Shown: piece after piece, positions 26,941 through 36,088 of the stretch
Position numbering within the stretch: position 1 is the first letter of the stretch
How the letters are laid out: each line of letters starts with the position of its first letter
Position numbers and translations under genes: made by a program
Assembly (NCBI RefSeq): GCF_947501905.1
Contig: NZ_CANMXL010000002.1
Span: 637,991-701,990, forward strand
Length of the DNA stretch: 64,000 bases
Source: an uncultured Winogradskyella sp.
Lineage (GTDB): Bacteria; Bacteroidota; Bacteroidia; Flavobacteriales; Flavobacteriaceae
Reading direction: 5' to 3'
The notes under the pieces: model-generated
Told to the model about the DNA's origin: nothing
Database searches by the model: none
What the model saw: only the letters and a program-made list of their open reading frames with translations

Positions 26941-27068
26941 TATGGTTTTTATAGAAATAATGGCAAATATTAAGAATATCAAAAAAATAACTCGATTTAC
27001 AATTTAAAAGCCCTGAAAGTCATTTAATTAGTTAGCTTAGCAGATTAGTTAATACAAATTTTTTCAGA

Positions 27069-28127
27069 ATGGCTATTAAAATAACAGGAACAGGAAGCTT
27101 CATACCGGAAAGCATAGAGCGCAATGAAGATTTTCATGAACATCAATTTCTCAACACTGATGGTTCAAAAATTGATTATCCTAATGAAGTTATTGTAGAA
27201 AAATTTAAAGCTATCACAGGAATTGTGGAGCGTCGCTATGCAGATAAGCAATTAACCTCATCTGACCTTGGATTTCTAGCCGCTCAGAAAGCCATTGACG
27301 ATGCAAATGTAGACATGGAAACCATAGACTACATTATCTGTGCTCACAATTTTGGAGATGTTAAACACGATACTATTCAGAGTGATATCTTACCTTGTTT
27401 AGCTTCAAGAATCAAACATCGTTTACGTATTAAAAACCCAAAATGTGTTGCCTATGATATTTTATTTGGTTGCCCTGGTTGGGTAGAAGGTGTTATACAA
27501 GCACAGGCATATATTAAAGCAGGCATGGCCAAAAGATGTCTGGTTATTGGTAGCGAAACATTGTCTCGTGTGGTTGATAAACATGATAGAGATTCAATGA
27601 TTTATTCAGATGGTGCAGGCGCTAGTATTGTCGAAGCTTTAGACGGAGAAGATGGCATTTTAGCACATGAAACTGCTACATTCACATATGATGAAGCTTA
27701 TTATTTATTTTTTGGAAAATCTAATAACAAGGATATAAGCTCTGATACGCGCTACATAAAAATGCATGGCCGTAAGATTTACGAATTTGCTTTAACTAAT
27801 GTAGCTCAAGCCATGAAAGACTGCTTAGATAAAAGTGGACTTGATATTTCTGAAGTAAAGAAAGTATTGATTCATCAAGCCAATGAAAAAATGGACGAAG
27901 CTATTGTTAAACGTTTCTACAGACTTTATAAAGCTAAAGCTCCAAAAGATATTATGCCAATGAGCATCCATAAGCTAGGAAACAGTTCTGTTGCTACAGT
28001 ACCTACACTATTTGACTTGATTAGAAATAATAAATTAGACAATCACAAGATTAATAAAGGTGATGTTATTATTTTTGCAAGTGTTGGCGCTGGCATGCAT
28101 ATTAATGCTATCGTTTACAGATATTAA
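27069..28127 (+). CDS. 3-oxoacyl-ACP synthase III-like enzyme (FabH family)
   Basis: A 352-residue thiolase-fold enzyme. The KAS III triad is visible as Cys135 (LFGCPGWVEG), His269 (LIHQANEKM) and Asn305 (LGNSSVATVPTLF). Such enzymes condense an acyl-CoA starter with malonyl-ACP; this branch also includes enzymes that make specialised lipids. The chain is longer than housekeeping FabH (about 320), with an extra segment near residues 120-130. The next genes encode a methyltransferase and a glycosyltransferase on the same strand, so a role in making a modified lipid or pigment, rather than general fatty-acid initiation, is possible. Confidence 0.88.
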   Translation: MAIKITGTGSFIPESIERNEDFHEHQFLNTDGSKIDYPNEVIVEKFKAITGIVERRYADKQLTSSDLGFLAAQKAIDDANVDMETIDYIICAHNFGDVKHDTIQSDILPCLASRIKHRLRIKNPKCVAYDILFGCPGWVEGVIQAQAYIKAGMAKRCLVIGSETLSRVVDKHDRDSMIYSDGAGASIVEALDGEDGILAHETATFTYDEAYYLFFGKSNNKDISSDTRYIKMHGRKIYEFALTNVAQAMKDCLDKSGLDISEVKKVLIHQANEKMDEAIVKRFYRLYKAKAPKDIMPMSIHKLGNSSVATVPTLFDLIRNNKLDNHKINKGDVIIFASVGAGMHINAIVYRY

Positions 28128-28151
28128 TAATTCTGTTTACAGAAAGCTATC

Positions 28152-28685
28152 ATGTATAAATATTTTCCGCATAAGCGCTATAAGCATACACTTGAATTTT
28201 TAGAAGCTCATATATCTACTTCTAAAACCATTTTGGATTTAGGTGTAGAAAATCCGTTCACCAAAATCATGAAAGAGCGTGGTTTTAAAGTTGAAAACAC
28301 AAAAGGTGAAGATTTAGATTTTGATACCTCAACAATAGAAAATTCGGAAGCAACCGTTGTAACAGCCTTCGAAATTTTTGAACACTTATTATCACCACTT
28401 ACAGTATTAAAATCTATTAAAGCAGATAAACTAATTGCAAGTATTCCAATGCGCTTATGGTTTTCTCCAGCATATCGTAGTAAAACAGATATATGGGACA
28501 GACATTACCACGAGTTCGAGGATTGGCAATTCGATTGGCTTTTAGAAAAAGCAGGTTGGCAAATTATAGCTTCAAAAAAATGGACAAATCCCACCAAAAA
28601 AATTGGAATTAGACCTATCCTTCGATGGTTTACACCAAGATATTATATTGTTTATGCTGAGCGCATAAAAAATTCCAAGGACTAA
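28152..28685 (+). CDS. SAM-dependent methyltransferase-like protein
   Basis: A 177-residue protein resembling a compact class I methyltransferase: TILDLGVENPFTKIM stands in for motif I, EDLDFDTSTIEN for the acidic loop, and VVTAFEIFEHLLSPLTVL for the motif II/III region. The Gly-rich loop is degenerate (DLGVENPF rather than GxGxG), so cofactor binding needs proof. It ends with RWFTPRYYIVYAERI. It begins 24 bases after the KAS III-like gene and precedes a glycosyltransferase gene. Confidence 0.7.
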   Translation: MYKYFPHKRYKHTLEFLEAHISTSKTILDLGVENPFTKIMKERGFKVENTKGEDLDFDTSTIENSEATVVTAFEIFEHLLSPLTVLKSIKADKLIASIPMRLWFSPAYRSKTDIWDRHYHEFEDWQFDWLLEKAGWQIIASKKWTNPTKKIGIRPILRWFTPRYYIVYAERIKNSKD

Positions 28686-28736
28686 ACTCTAAATTCCAAA
28701 TCTGTTTGATTAGATTTGAGTTTAAGAAATTAAAGT

Positions 28737-29573
28737 TTGAGGTTTTATATTGTCATTCCTGCTCATAATGAAGAAGATTCTATTGGTCTAACATTAGACT
28801 CTTTAATTAATCAAACGCATACACCAAGTAAAGTTGTTGTGGTTAATGACAATTCTTCTGACAGTACTCAAACTATTATAGAAAGTTTTGAAAATAAATT
28901 TGAATGGATTTCTTTTATTAATATTACATCATCTAACAAACATATCCCCGGAGCAAAAGTCATAAACGCCTTTTACAAAGGATTTGAAACACTAGATGAT
29001 AATTACGACATCATCTGCAAGTTTGATGCAGATATTATATTACCTTCAAATTATCTCGAAACACTAACTATCATATTTTCTGAAAATAAAAACGTTGGCA
29101 TTGCTGGTGGATTAGCCTATATAAAAAAGAATAATGATTGGGTTTACGAGAACATTTCAAATAAAGATCATGTACGTGGTCCGTTTAAAGCTTACAGAAA
29201 AGCATGTTTTGAAGCTATTGGCGGATTAAAAGAGTCTATTGGTTGGGACACTGTAGACACCTTACTTGCTAAATACTATAATTGGGAAGTAAAAACTGAC
29301 CATAGCTTAAAAATAAGACACTTGAAACCGACTGGAAATTCTTATAATTCATCTTCAAAATATTTGCAAGGAGAAGCACTTTATAAAATGCGTTATGGAA
29401 TTTTTATTACAGTAATTTCCGCAGCAAAAATGGCATTAAAGAAACGTAGTATTAATACTTTCTTCAATTATATAATAGGATATCTTAAGACTAAGGAACG
29501 TATTGTCTCCAAAGAGCAAGGTAAGTTTATTAGAAAATTACGTTGGAAAGGTATTCTAAACAATATAACCTAG
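28737..29573 (+). CDS. Family 2 glycosyltransferase
   Basis: A 278-residue GT-A enzyme starting from TTG at 28737, required because the family start FYIVIPAHNEEDSIG begins immediately. Donor-site residues follow: VVVVNDNSSDST, the metal-binding DxD in CKFDADIIL, and GGLKESIGWDTVDT in the acceptor region. There is no obvious membrane anchor. The stop codon overlaps the stop of the convergent phosphatase gene in the four bases CTAG. It is probably co-transcribed with the KAS III-like and methyltransferase genes. Confidence 0.85.
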   Translation: MRFYIVIPAHNEEDSIGLTLDSLINQTHTPSKVVVVNDNSSDSTQTIIESFENKFEWISFINITSSNKHIPGAKVINAFYKGFETLDDNYDIICKFDADIILPSNYLETLTIIFSENKNVGIAGGLAYIKKNNDWVYENISNKDHVRGPFKAYRKACFEAIGGLKESIGWDTVDTLLAKYYNWEVKTDHSLKIRHLKPTGNSYNSSSKYLQGEALYKMRYGIFITVISAAKMALKKRSINTFFNYIIGYLKTKERIVSKEQGKFIRKLRWKGILNNIT

Positions 29574-31234
29574 TCCAAAACAAACCCTAAAGGCATACCT
29601 GTTGCTCCGTTAGGAAAACTAATACCTAATAAAGCTGAAATAGTTGGAGCAATATCAGGAATTACTGTTTTTTGAAGTGTGATTCCATGCTTAATACCTT
29701 TTCCAAAGAATAACAATGGCACATGCGTATCGTAGTTTAATCCGCTCCCATGAGTAGATCCTGTTTTACTATAGGCAATATGAGCAATATCGTCAACCAC
29801 AATCACATCACCAGAACGTTTTTGGTTAAAACCGTTTTGCAGTAAAGCTTCAATTCCGGTAGTAAAATTGGTTGAGTTCATTGTTGTAGCTGTATATACT
29901 TTTGCAATATTATCATAACTGATTTGCTCATCTACCAAATCTTGTTCGACCTCATGTAGATTTAAGTTAAGTTCTTTAATCTTTGCTTTATTAAAGAAAA
30001 TTTGATTATTACTCACATTCTCTACAATATCTTTAGTGCCATATTTTTCTTCTAGAAAAGCTATAAACTTTTTCTTTCGAGAGTTATAATCTAAATATCC
30101 TGCAGGTATATTTACTGACTGCAAATATGCTGGCACATTAACTGCTCCATGATCAGCTGTTAAAAACACCGTGTACTCACCAGTTCCAACTTGAATGTCT
30201 AAAAATTCGAAAAAACGTTCTAAATCTTTATCCAACCTTATGTAAGTATCCTCAACCTCTTTAGAATTAACACCAAAATTATGACCTACATAATCCGTAG
30301 AAGAATAACTAAGAGTTAAAACGTCCGTGCTTATATCTTCACCTAAGTTTTCTCCTTTTATAGCGGCTATTGCAAAATCCGTTGTCAAGCTGTTTCCGTA
30401 AGCCGTGGCTTTTAAAAGATCAAAACCACCATTCTCTCCTTTCAATTTTGCTAAATCATAAGGAAATGTTGCTTTTTCTTTTCCTTTAAATCCACCTTCA
30501 AAATTATTATCATCATTTCCACTTTCTACATAAGTGTTTATATCATAAAATGTGTCCCAAACTTTAAAGTAAGATTCAGCTATATCAGAACTATTAAAAT
30601 CGCTAACCCATTTTGGCAAATCATTTCTGTAAAAAGAGCTTGTTATCCAAACACCTTCTTCCTTACCATAAAACCAATAAGCACCATCGGCTGTATGACC
30701 TGCAGGTAAAATAGCACCTCTATCTTTAATAGCAATACCAATAGTTTTTCCTCGCATTTGAGTAAATAACTTATTTTCGTCTGCAAAGCTGGTCGTCAAC
30801 ATTCGATGTGGTGACATCTGTCCTGCAGTACTCTCCGTACCAATAGACTTTACACTATCGTCTCCAGCACAATACACTACTTCTTTCTGTACTTTATCAT
30901 ACCAATTATTAGAAATTACACCATGATATTTTGGCGTAGTCCCTGTAAACACTGATGCATGACCTGGACCAGTATATGTTGGCACATAATTAAAATGATT
31001 GTTTTTACAGTTAAATCCTTCTTTCATCATACGCTTAAATCCACCATCACTAAATTTTGAATAAAATCGAGTTAAATAATCATAGCGCATCTGGTCGACT
31101 ACAATTCCAACAATAAGTTTTGGATTTTTAGTTTCTGAAATACTAGTATCGTTAGAATTTCTTGATTCTACTTTTTGAGCATTACATGATATCAATGCAA
31201 AACAAACTGAGAAAATTAGGATGACTTTTTTCAT
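29570..31234 (-). CDS. pafA: PafA-type alkaline phosphatase lipoprotein
   Basis: A 554-residue protein of the alkaline phosphatase superfamily. The lipoprotein signal ends FALISC (Cys17). Active-site features match PafA of Elizabethkingia (Thr79, Asn100, Lys162, Arg164): Thr88 in VPTYTGPGHAS, Asn109 in GVISNNWYD, and Lys170-x-Arg172 in AIKDRGAILPAGH, with nearly the same spacing. Metal ligands are expected in VGIVVDQMRYDY, SYSSTDYVGHNFG and FLTADHGAV. It should release phosphate from many monoesters outside the cell membrane. It stands alone with its own -7 element. Confidence 0.85.
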   Translation of the reverse strand: MKKVILIFSVCFALISCNAQKVESRNSNDTSISETKNPKLIVGIVVDQMRYDYLTRFYSKFSDGGFKRMMKEGFNCKNNHFNYVPTYTGPGHASVFTGTTPKYHGVISNNWYDKVQKEVVYCAGDDSVKSIGTESTAGQMSPHRMLTTSFADENKLFTQMRGKTIGIAIKDRGAILPAGHTADGAYWFYGKEEGVWITSSFYRNDLPKWVSDFNSSDIAESYFKVWDTFYDINTYVESGNDDNNFEGGFKGKEKATFPYDLAKLKGENGGFDLLKATAYGNSLTTDFAIAAIKGENLGEDISTDVLTLSYSSTDYVGHNFGVNSKEVEDTYIRLDKDLERFFEFLDIQVGTGEYTVFLTADHGAVNVPAYLQSVNIPAGYLDYNSRKKKFIAFLEEKYGTKDIVENVSNNQIFFNKAKIKELNLNLHEVEQDLVDEQISYDNIAKVYTATTMNSTNFTTGIEALLQNGFNQKRSGDVIVVDDIAHIAYSKTGSTHGSGLNYDTHVPLLFFGKGIKHGITLQKTVIPDIAPTISALLGISFPNGATGMPLGFVLD

Positions 31235-31258
31235 TTATTAGCTGTAATATTAAAGCAC

Positions 31259-31266
31259 AAAAATAA
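31259..31266 (-). promoter_or_regulatory. -7 element for the PafA-type phosphatase gene
   Basis: TATTTTTG on the minus strand fits TAnnTTTG and lies about 24 bases before the ATG at 31234. I see no recognised phosphate-response box. Confidence 0.45.
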
Positions 31267-31345
31267 CGGTTTTAGATAGATGTTAATTTAATAAAATAGT
31301 ATTTAACGAAGAGTTTTTCATAATTTAGCATTAACAACAGTTTAG

Positions 31346-32083
31346 ATGAAATACCTACACAATATTGGTGTCTATTTTTTAATGATTAAAGACATGTTTC
31401 GCAAACCCACTAAGTGGTCAGTTATGCGAACCCTAATTCTAAAAGATATTGATGACCTTATTATCAACTCTCTTGGTATCGTAGCCTTTATTTCGTTTTT
31501 TGTTGGTGGTGTTGTTGCTATACAAACCTCATTAAACATATCTAACCCGTTAATCCCTAAATATTTAGTTGGTTTTGCTACCAGACAATCTATAATATTA
31601 GAATTTGCACCTACTTTTATTTCTATAATTATGGCTGGTAAGGTAGGTTCTTTTATAACATCAAGCATTGGTACTATGCGTGTTACGGAACAAATAGATG
31701 CACTCGAAGTTATGGGTATTAATTCTTTAAACTATTTAGTATTTCCAAAGTTTATAGCTTTATCTCTTTACCCTTTTATTATATCAATTGCTATGTTTTT
31801 AGGTGTTTTAGGAGGTTTAGCCGCATGTGTTTATGGAGGTTACGGAACATTAGAAGATTATATTGAAGGCATCCAAACAGATTTTATTCCTTTTCATATT
31901 GTCTATGCATTTATAAAAACACTTGTATTTGCATTTTTACTAGCCACAATACCTTCTTTTTATGGCTATTTCATGAAAGGTGGTGCATTAGAAGTTGGTA
32001 AAGCGAGTACCACGAGTTTTGTTTGGACTAGTGTTGTCATCATTTTAGCAAATTACTTTTTAACAAGTTTACTTTTAGGTTAA
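31346..32083 (+). CDS. mlaE: MlaE-family ABC transporter permease
   Basis: A 245-residue membrane protein of the MlaE/YrbE family, the permease of an ABC system moving phospholipid between membranes. Typical segments are FISFFVGGVVAIQTSLN, FAPTFISIIMAGKVGSFITS and GTMRVTEQIDALEVMGINSL, the last being the family's cytoplasmic coupling loop. The stop codon shares one base with the start of the ATPase gene (TAATG), so the two are coupled. The usual MCE-domain partner (MlaD) is not adjacent. Confidence 0.9.
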   Translation: MKYLHNIGVYFLMIKDMFRKPTKWSVMRTLILKDIDDLIINSLGIVAFISFFVGGVVAIQTSLNISNPLIPKYLVGFATRQSIILEFAPTFISIIMAGKVGSFITSSIGTMRVTEQIDALEVMGINSLNYLVFPKFIALSLYPFIISIAMFLGVLGGLAACVYGGYGTLEDYIEGIQTDFIPFHIVYAFIKTLVFAFLLATIPSFYGYFMKGGALEVGKASTTSFVWTSVVIILANYFLTSLLLG

Positions 32084-32850
32084 TGATAGAGGTTAAAGAT
32101 TTACATAAGTCATTTGGAGAAGCTCATATTTTGAAAGGCATTAGTACTGTTTTTGAAAAAGGTAAAACCAACTTAATTATTGGACAAAGTGGATCTGGTA
32201 AAACCGTATTCCTTAAATGTCTTTTAGGTCTTTTTGAATACGAAAAAGGAGCCATTTCTTATGAAGGGCATGTAATGAGTGAATTAACCGCAAATGAAAA
32301 ACGAGACTTACGCGCTCAGATAGGTATGGTTTTTCAAGGTAGTGCCTTATTTGATTCAATGACCATTGCTGAAAATGTTATGTTCCCATTAAGAATGTTT
32401 ACTAAGCAAAGTAAGAGCGAAATGGAAGACCGTGTTGATTTTGTATTGAAGCGTGTTAACCTTCCTGATGCGCATAAGAAAATGCCTAGTGAAGCTTCAG
32501 GAGGAATGCAAAAACGTGTTGCTATTGCTCGTGCTATTGTAAATAATCCAAAATATTTGTTTTGTGATGAACCTAATTCAGGTTTAGACCCCAAAACAGC
32601 TATTGTTATTGACAACCTTATTCAAGAGATTACAGATGAATATCAAATGACTACTGTCATCAACTCACACGATATGAACTCTGTTATGGAAATTGGCGAA
32701 AAAATTGTCTTCTTAAAAGATGGCTACAAAGAATGGGAAGGTTCTAAAGACACAATTTTTAAAACAGACAATGAAGCTGTAACTAACTTTGTTTACTCGT
32801 CTAACTTATTTAAAAAAGTAAGACGCATGTACATTGAAGAAAATCAGTAA
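32083..32850 (+). CDS. mlaF: MlaF-family ABC transporter ATP-binding protein
   Basis: A 255-residue ABC ATPase. Walker A is GQSGSGKT (about residues 34-41), the signature is SGGMQKRVAIARAI, and Walker B is YLFCDEPNSGLDP. The SGGMQKR form of the signature is characteristic of the MlaF/Mkl group and supports pairing with the upstream MlaE-type permease. It overlaps that gene by one base. Its stop codon directly abuts the stop codon of the convergent DUF389 gene with no space for a terminator. Confidence 0.93.
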   Translation: MIEVKDLHKSFGEAHILKGISTVFEKGKTNLIIGQSGSGKTVFLKCLLGLFEYEKGAISYEGHVMSELTANEKRDLRAQIGMVFQGSALFDSMTIAENVMFPLRMFTKQSKSEMEDRVDFVLKRVNLPDAHKKMPSEASGGMQKRVAIARAIVNNPKYLFCDEPNSGLDPKTAIVIDNLIQEITDEYQMTTVINSHDMNSVMEIGEKIVFLKDGYKEWEGSKDTIFKTDNEAVTNFVYSSNLFKKVRRMYIEENQ

Positions 32851-34335
32851 TTAATTTCTTCGCACAACGACAGAATCAGTTTTAATTTCTTGTTTTAACC
32901 ATAGTATCAACTCCTTTTCCTTAATAGAGGCTAAACTATCATTCAGAGTACTTTTCCAAACTACATCTGCAACATCAATAGTATCAATTTTAATAAAATC
33001 TCTAGATTCTAACATTCTGGCATAACCCAAATATTCTAAATCATTGAATCTAATTTTTGCATCTTTTGCTAGGCTAGAAAAAGAAATATTATCAGCAGTG
33101 TTTTTAGCTTCTAACTGCTGATTAAACTCAGAAACAGTCTCTTGCAAATCACTAACTTGTTTTTCAAGACCAGAGATAATTAAATCTTTTTTATCCAATT
33201 CAGAAATGGCTCTATCGTAAGCATCTGAGATTTTATCAAAACTGCGATTTTTATTACCAGAGATTATTAATTCAAAATCTTTAATCTTATCATAGTCCTT
33301 TATTTCGTTTTTCCAATCTGCAATAGAAGCATCTGGCACTTCTCCATTAAAGTATAATGTTATTTTTTTCTCATCATAATTTGGTGTTCCGTTTTGAAAC
33401 CATAGCTCACGATTAGACCTAACTTCATTTTCTACAAAGTTTTCATAATCATTTACCAAACCACTTTTTTTGAAAACTTGAATGAATGTAATTGTTGGAT
33501 AAATCATCACTAAGATTGCAACTAGACCAGCAAATCTAGCTATGCGTCTTCGTTTAGCCGAATTAGCATACTTCAACATTGGAAAACGCAATACCTTAAG
33601 AACAATAAATGTTGCTAATGCAATAAAAATAGTATTGATGGTAAACAGGTTCATTGCTCCTCCAAAATAAGACCAATTACCATTAGCCAAACCATAACCA
33701 GCTGTACAAAGTGGAGGCATTAAAGCTGTGGCAATAGCCACGCCAAAAATTACTGAGGCAATGGTACCCTTTTTTGTACGTGCAATTATAAGTGCTAATC
33801 CTCCAAAAAATGCAATAAGCACATCTCTTAAATCTGGAGCAACTCTTCCTAAAAGCTCGGAAGTTTCTTTCCCTCCTAAAGGGAAAAATCTAAAAAACAA
33901 GAAAGCTGTTAGTAAACTTAACACTATCATTGTTGCTAAGTTTATTAATGATTTTTTTAGTGTATCTATATCATTTAAAGCGATAGACATACCAATACCT
34001 AAAATAGGCCCCATTAATGGAGAAATAAGCATCGCTCCAATTACTACTGCTGTAGAGTCAGCATTAAGACCCACTGAGGCAACCATAATTGAACAAACTA
34101 AAATCCATGCTGTTGCTCCTTTAAAAGAAACATCATCTTTTATTGCTTTTATAGTAGCATCTCTATCTGTATCTTCTCTAAAGTCCAAAAGCTCATGCAG
34201 AAAATGAGAGATACTAGCAAAAAGCCCTTTAGCATCTTGTTTTACGGCTTCTTTTTTTTCTTCAACAACTTTGTCTTTATTTAATTGTTGTCTTTGTTCT
34301 TCTTCAGAAAAGTTAAATTTATTTTCTTCACTCAT
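32851..34335 (-). CDS. DUF389-domain membrane protein
   Basis: A 494-residue protein with a cytoplasmic N-terminus, about six to seven membrane spans (roughly residues 75-285) and a long C-terminal part. The membrane core carries the DUF389 pattern: SIMVASVGLNADSTAVVIG, AMLISPLMGPILGIGMSIAL and ALMPPLCTAGYGLANG. The C-terminal ~200 residues include a predicted coiled coil (ISELDKKDLIISGLEKQVSDL and beyond). The family's function is unknown. It starts three bases after the mannose-1-phosphate guanylyltransferase gene ends, so the two are probably co-transcribed. Confidence 0.88.
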   Translation of the reverse strand: MSEENKFNFSEEEQRQQLNKDKVVEEKKEAVKQDAKGLFASISHFLHELLDFREDTDRDATIKAIKDDVSFKGATAWILVCSIMVASVGLNADSTAVVIGAMLISPLMGPILGIGMSIALNDIDTLKKSLINLATMIVLSLLTAFLFFRFFPLGGKETSELLGRVAPDLRDVLIAFFGGLALIIARTKKGTIASVIFGVAIATALMPPLCTAGYGLANGNWSYFGGAMNLFTINTIFIALATFIVLKVLRFPMLKYANSAKRRRIARFAGLVAILVMIYPTITFIQVFKKSGLVNDYENFVENEVRSNRELWFQNGTPNYDEKKITLYFNGEVPDASIADWKNEIKDYDKIKDFELIISGNKNRSFDKISDAYDRAISELDKKDLIISGLEKQVSDLQETVSEFNQQLEAKNTADNISFSSLAKDAKIRFNDLEYLGYARMLESRDFIKIDTIDVADVVWKSTLNDSLASIKEKELILWLKQEIKTDSVVVRRN

Positions 34336-34338
34336 ATT

Positions 34339-35424
34339 TTAACCATATTGTTCTCCAAATTTATCTTTCACAGATTGGAGCACCTTCTTTATATCTTGTT
34401 CTTTTGTTTTAGGAAAGATAAGTAAAACTTCGTCTTTGTCTACAATAATATAATCTTCTAGGCCATCTAGAACAACAACCTTATCGTCTTTGGTGCGTAT
34501 CATATTACCCGAAGCATCTTCGGTCAAAGTTTTTGCATTGACAACAGCATTATTATTAGAATCTTTATCGAGCTTATCATAAAGACTTCCCCATGTTCCT
34601 AAATCGTTCCAATCGAAAGTAGCAGGAATTACATATACATTTTTACTCTTCTCCATGATGGCATAATCCACGGAAATGTTTTCTGCCTTACCGTAGTTGT
34701 CTCTTATAAAATCGTCTTCAAACTCAGTGTTATAGGTAGATATACCTGCTTCAAAAAGTTGAAAAAGCTCTGGCTGATTATTTTTAAATGTATTCACAAC
34801 CGTTTTTGCACTCCACATAAAAATACCAGCATTCCAAAGAAAATTACCTTGACTCAAAAACGATTTTGCTGTTTCGTAATCTGGCTTTTCTCGAAATTGG
34901 TTTACCGATTTTATATTTGAAGTAGAATTTTTATCATATTCAATATAACCATATCCTGTATTAGGAAATGTTGGTGTAATACCCAAAGTCATTAGAGCAT
35001 CATTATTTGAGCAATACTCAAAGGCTTGACTTACATTTTGTGTGAAAGCGTTTTCATCTTCTATCCAATGATCACTAGGAGCAACAATCATTACCGCATC
35101 AGGGTTTTCTTTTTGGATTTTAAGAGACGCATATAATATACATGGCGCTGTATTACGCATTGCAGGTTCTAAAACAACTTGGCGCTTTGTGACACTTGGT
35201 ATTTGCTCAAATACCAGGTCGTTATAACGCTCGTTGGTAAGTATAAATATATTTTCTTCTGGTATCAGTTGCGCTAATCGATTAAATGTTTTTTGGATAA
35301 GAGTATCTCCAGTTCCTAACATGTCGTGAAACTGTTTTGGAAAATCTTGCGTGCTTACTGGCCAAAAACGTGAGCCAACACCACCTGCCATTAAAATAGC
35401 GTAGTAATCTTTATTTTTCATCAA
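34339..35424 (-). CDS. manC: Mannose-1-phosphate guanylyltransferase
   Basis: A 361-residue nucleotidyltransferase that makes GDP-mannose from mannose-1-phosphate and GTP. The signature AILMAGGVGSRFWPVS with PKQF follows the N-terminus, then VVLEPAMRNTAPCI, IVAPSDHWI and WNAGIFMWSA; the C-terminal FDWNDLGTWGSLYDKL is also typical. There is no phosphomannose-isomerase domain, so it is the short form. GDP-mannose feeds glycan and lipid glycosylation. It lies in a minus-strand run with the SprT-like gene (40 bases upstream) and DUF389 (3 bases downstream). Confidence 0.93.
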   Translation of the reverse strand: MMKNKDYYAILMAGGVGSRFWPVSTQDFPKQFHDMLGTGDTLIQKTFNRLAQLIPEENIFILTNERYNDLVFEQIPSVTKRQVVLEPAMRNTAPCILYASLKIQKENPDAVMIVAPSDHWIEDENAFTQNVSQAFEYCSNNDALMTLGITPTFPNTGYGYIEYDKNSTSNIKSVNQFREKPDYETAKSFLSQGNFLWNAGIFMWSAKTVVNTFKNNQPELFQLFEAGISTYNTEFEDDFIRDNYGKAENISVDYAIMEKSKNVYVIPATFDWNDLGTWGSLYDKLDKDSNNNAVVNAKTLTEDASGNMIRTKDDKVVVLDGLEDYIIVDKDEVLLIFPKTKEQDIKKVLQSVKDKFGEQYG

Positions 35425-35464
35425 ATTAATTTTTCCCTTTGCTTTTGGGGTTCTTAATAGATAA

Positions 35465-36064
35465 TTATTCTTCTAACAACTCAACCTCAGCATTTGGGTT
35501 AAACAAATATAACTTTCCTGAACTTATTTCTAGGCACTCATAGCGTTTTCTGCGTTTTGCTCCCTTCCTGAATATACGTCCGTTGTATAGCTTAAATGTT
35601 ACACCTTCCTCTATTTCAAAAATAAAAGTTTTGTCGTTTTCCTCATCATATTGCTTTAATGCCAATGCTAAATCTGCATCTGTATCACTTGAGGCTTTAG
35701 GATTTCTAAAATGTTTGGCTAATAGTGGTAATAGATTATTTGGAAATATTTCTGGTCGTAAAAAAGGTAACATTAAATGCTGAAAGGTAAGTTTCCACTC
35801 CTTACCATGTGGCTTGATAAAATGTCCATGTTTTTGATACGCCTCTAAGTGAGCAATTTCGTGAATTAAAGTAATTAAAAATCGATAAGGATTTAAATTA
35901 GAATTTACAGTTATTTGATGCTTTCCATTAGGCAACATCCTATAATCACCGTGCCTAGTTTTGCGTTCGCCTTTTATTTTGACAACGAGGTTATCAGTAC
36001 TGATTAAGTCTTGAATTAAAAATTTTGCTTCTTGAGGAATATATTGAAAAAGTGTTCGTTGCAT
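35465..36064 (-). CDS. SprT-like zinc metallopeptidase-domain protein
   Basis: A 199-residue cytoplasmic protein with an HExxH zinc site, LIHEIAHLEAYQKHGHFIKPHGKEW, near residues 80-105: HEIAH gives two ligands and the downstream His in KPHGKEW may give the third. SprT-family proteins include the eukaryotic DNA-protein crosslink protease Spartan, but bacterial ones are uncharacterised. The C-terminal ~60 residues are beta-rich and basic (RIFRKGAKRRKRYECLE), replacing the zinc ribbon seen in other members. It is the first gene of a likely operon with manC and the DUF389 gene. Confidence 0.85.
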   Translation of the reverse strand: MQRTLFQYIPQEAKFLIQDLISTDNLVVKIKGERKTRHGDYRMLPNGKHQITVNSNLNPYRFLITLIHEIAHLEAYQKHGHFIKPHGKEWKLTFQHLMLPFLRPEIFPNNLLPLLAKHFRNPKASSDTDADLALALKQYDEENDKTFIFEIEEGVTFKLYNGRIFRKGAKRRKRYECLEISSGKLYLFNPNAEVELLEE

Positions 36065-36088
36065 GCACCCAAAGTTTTGACTTTTGCC

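Noticed and set aside
33728..34207. Plus-strand 159-codon open frame
   Set aside because: Antisense shadow of the DUF389 membrane core; the real gene has clear family motifs.
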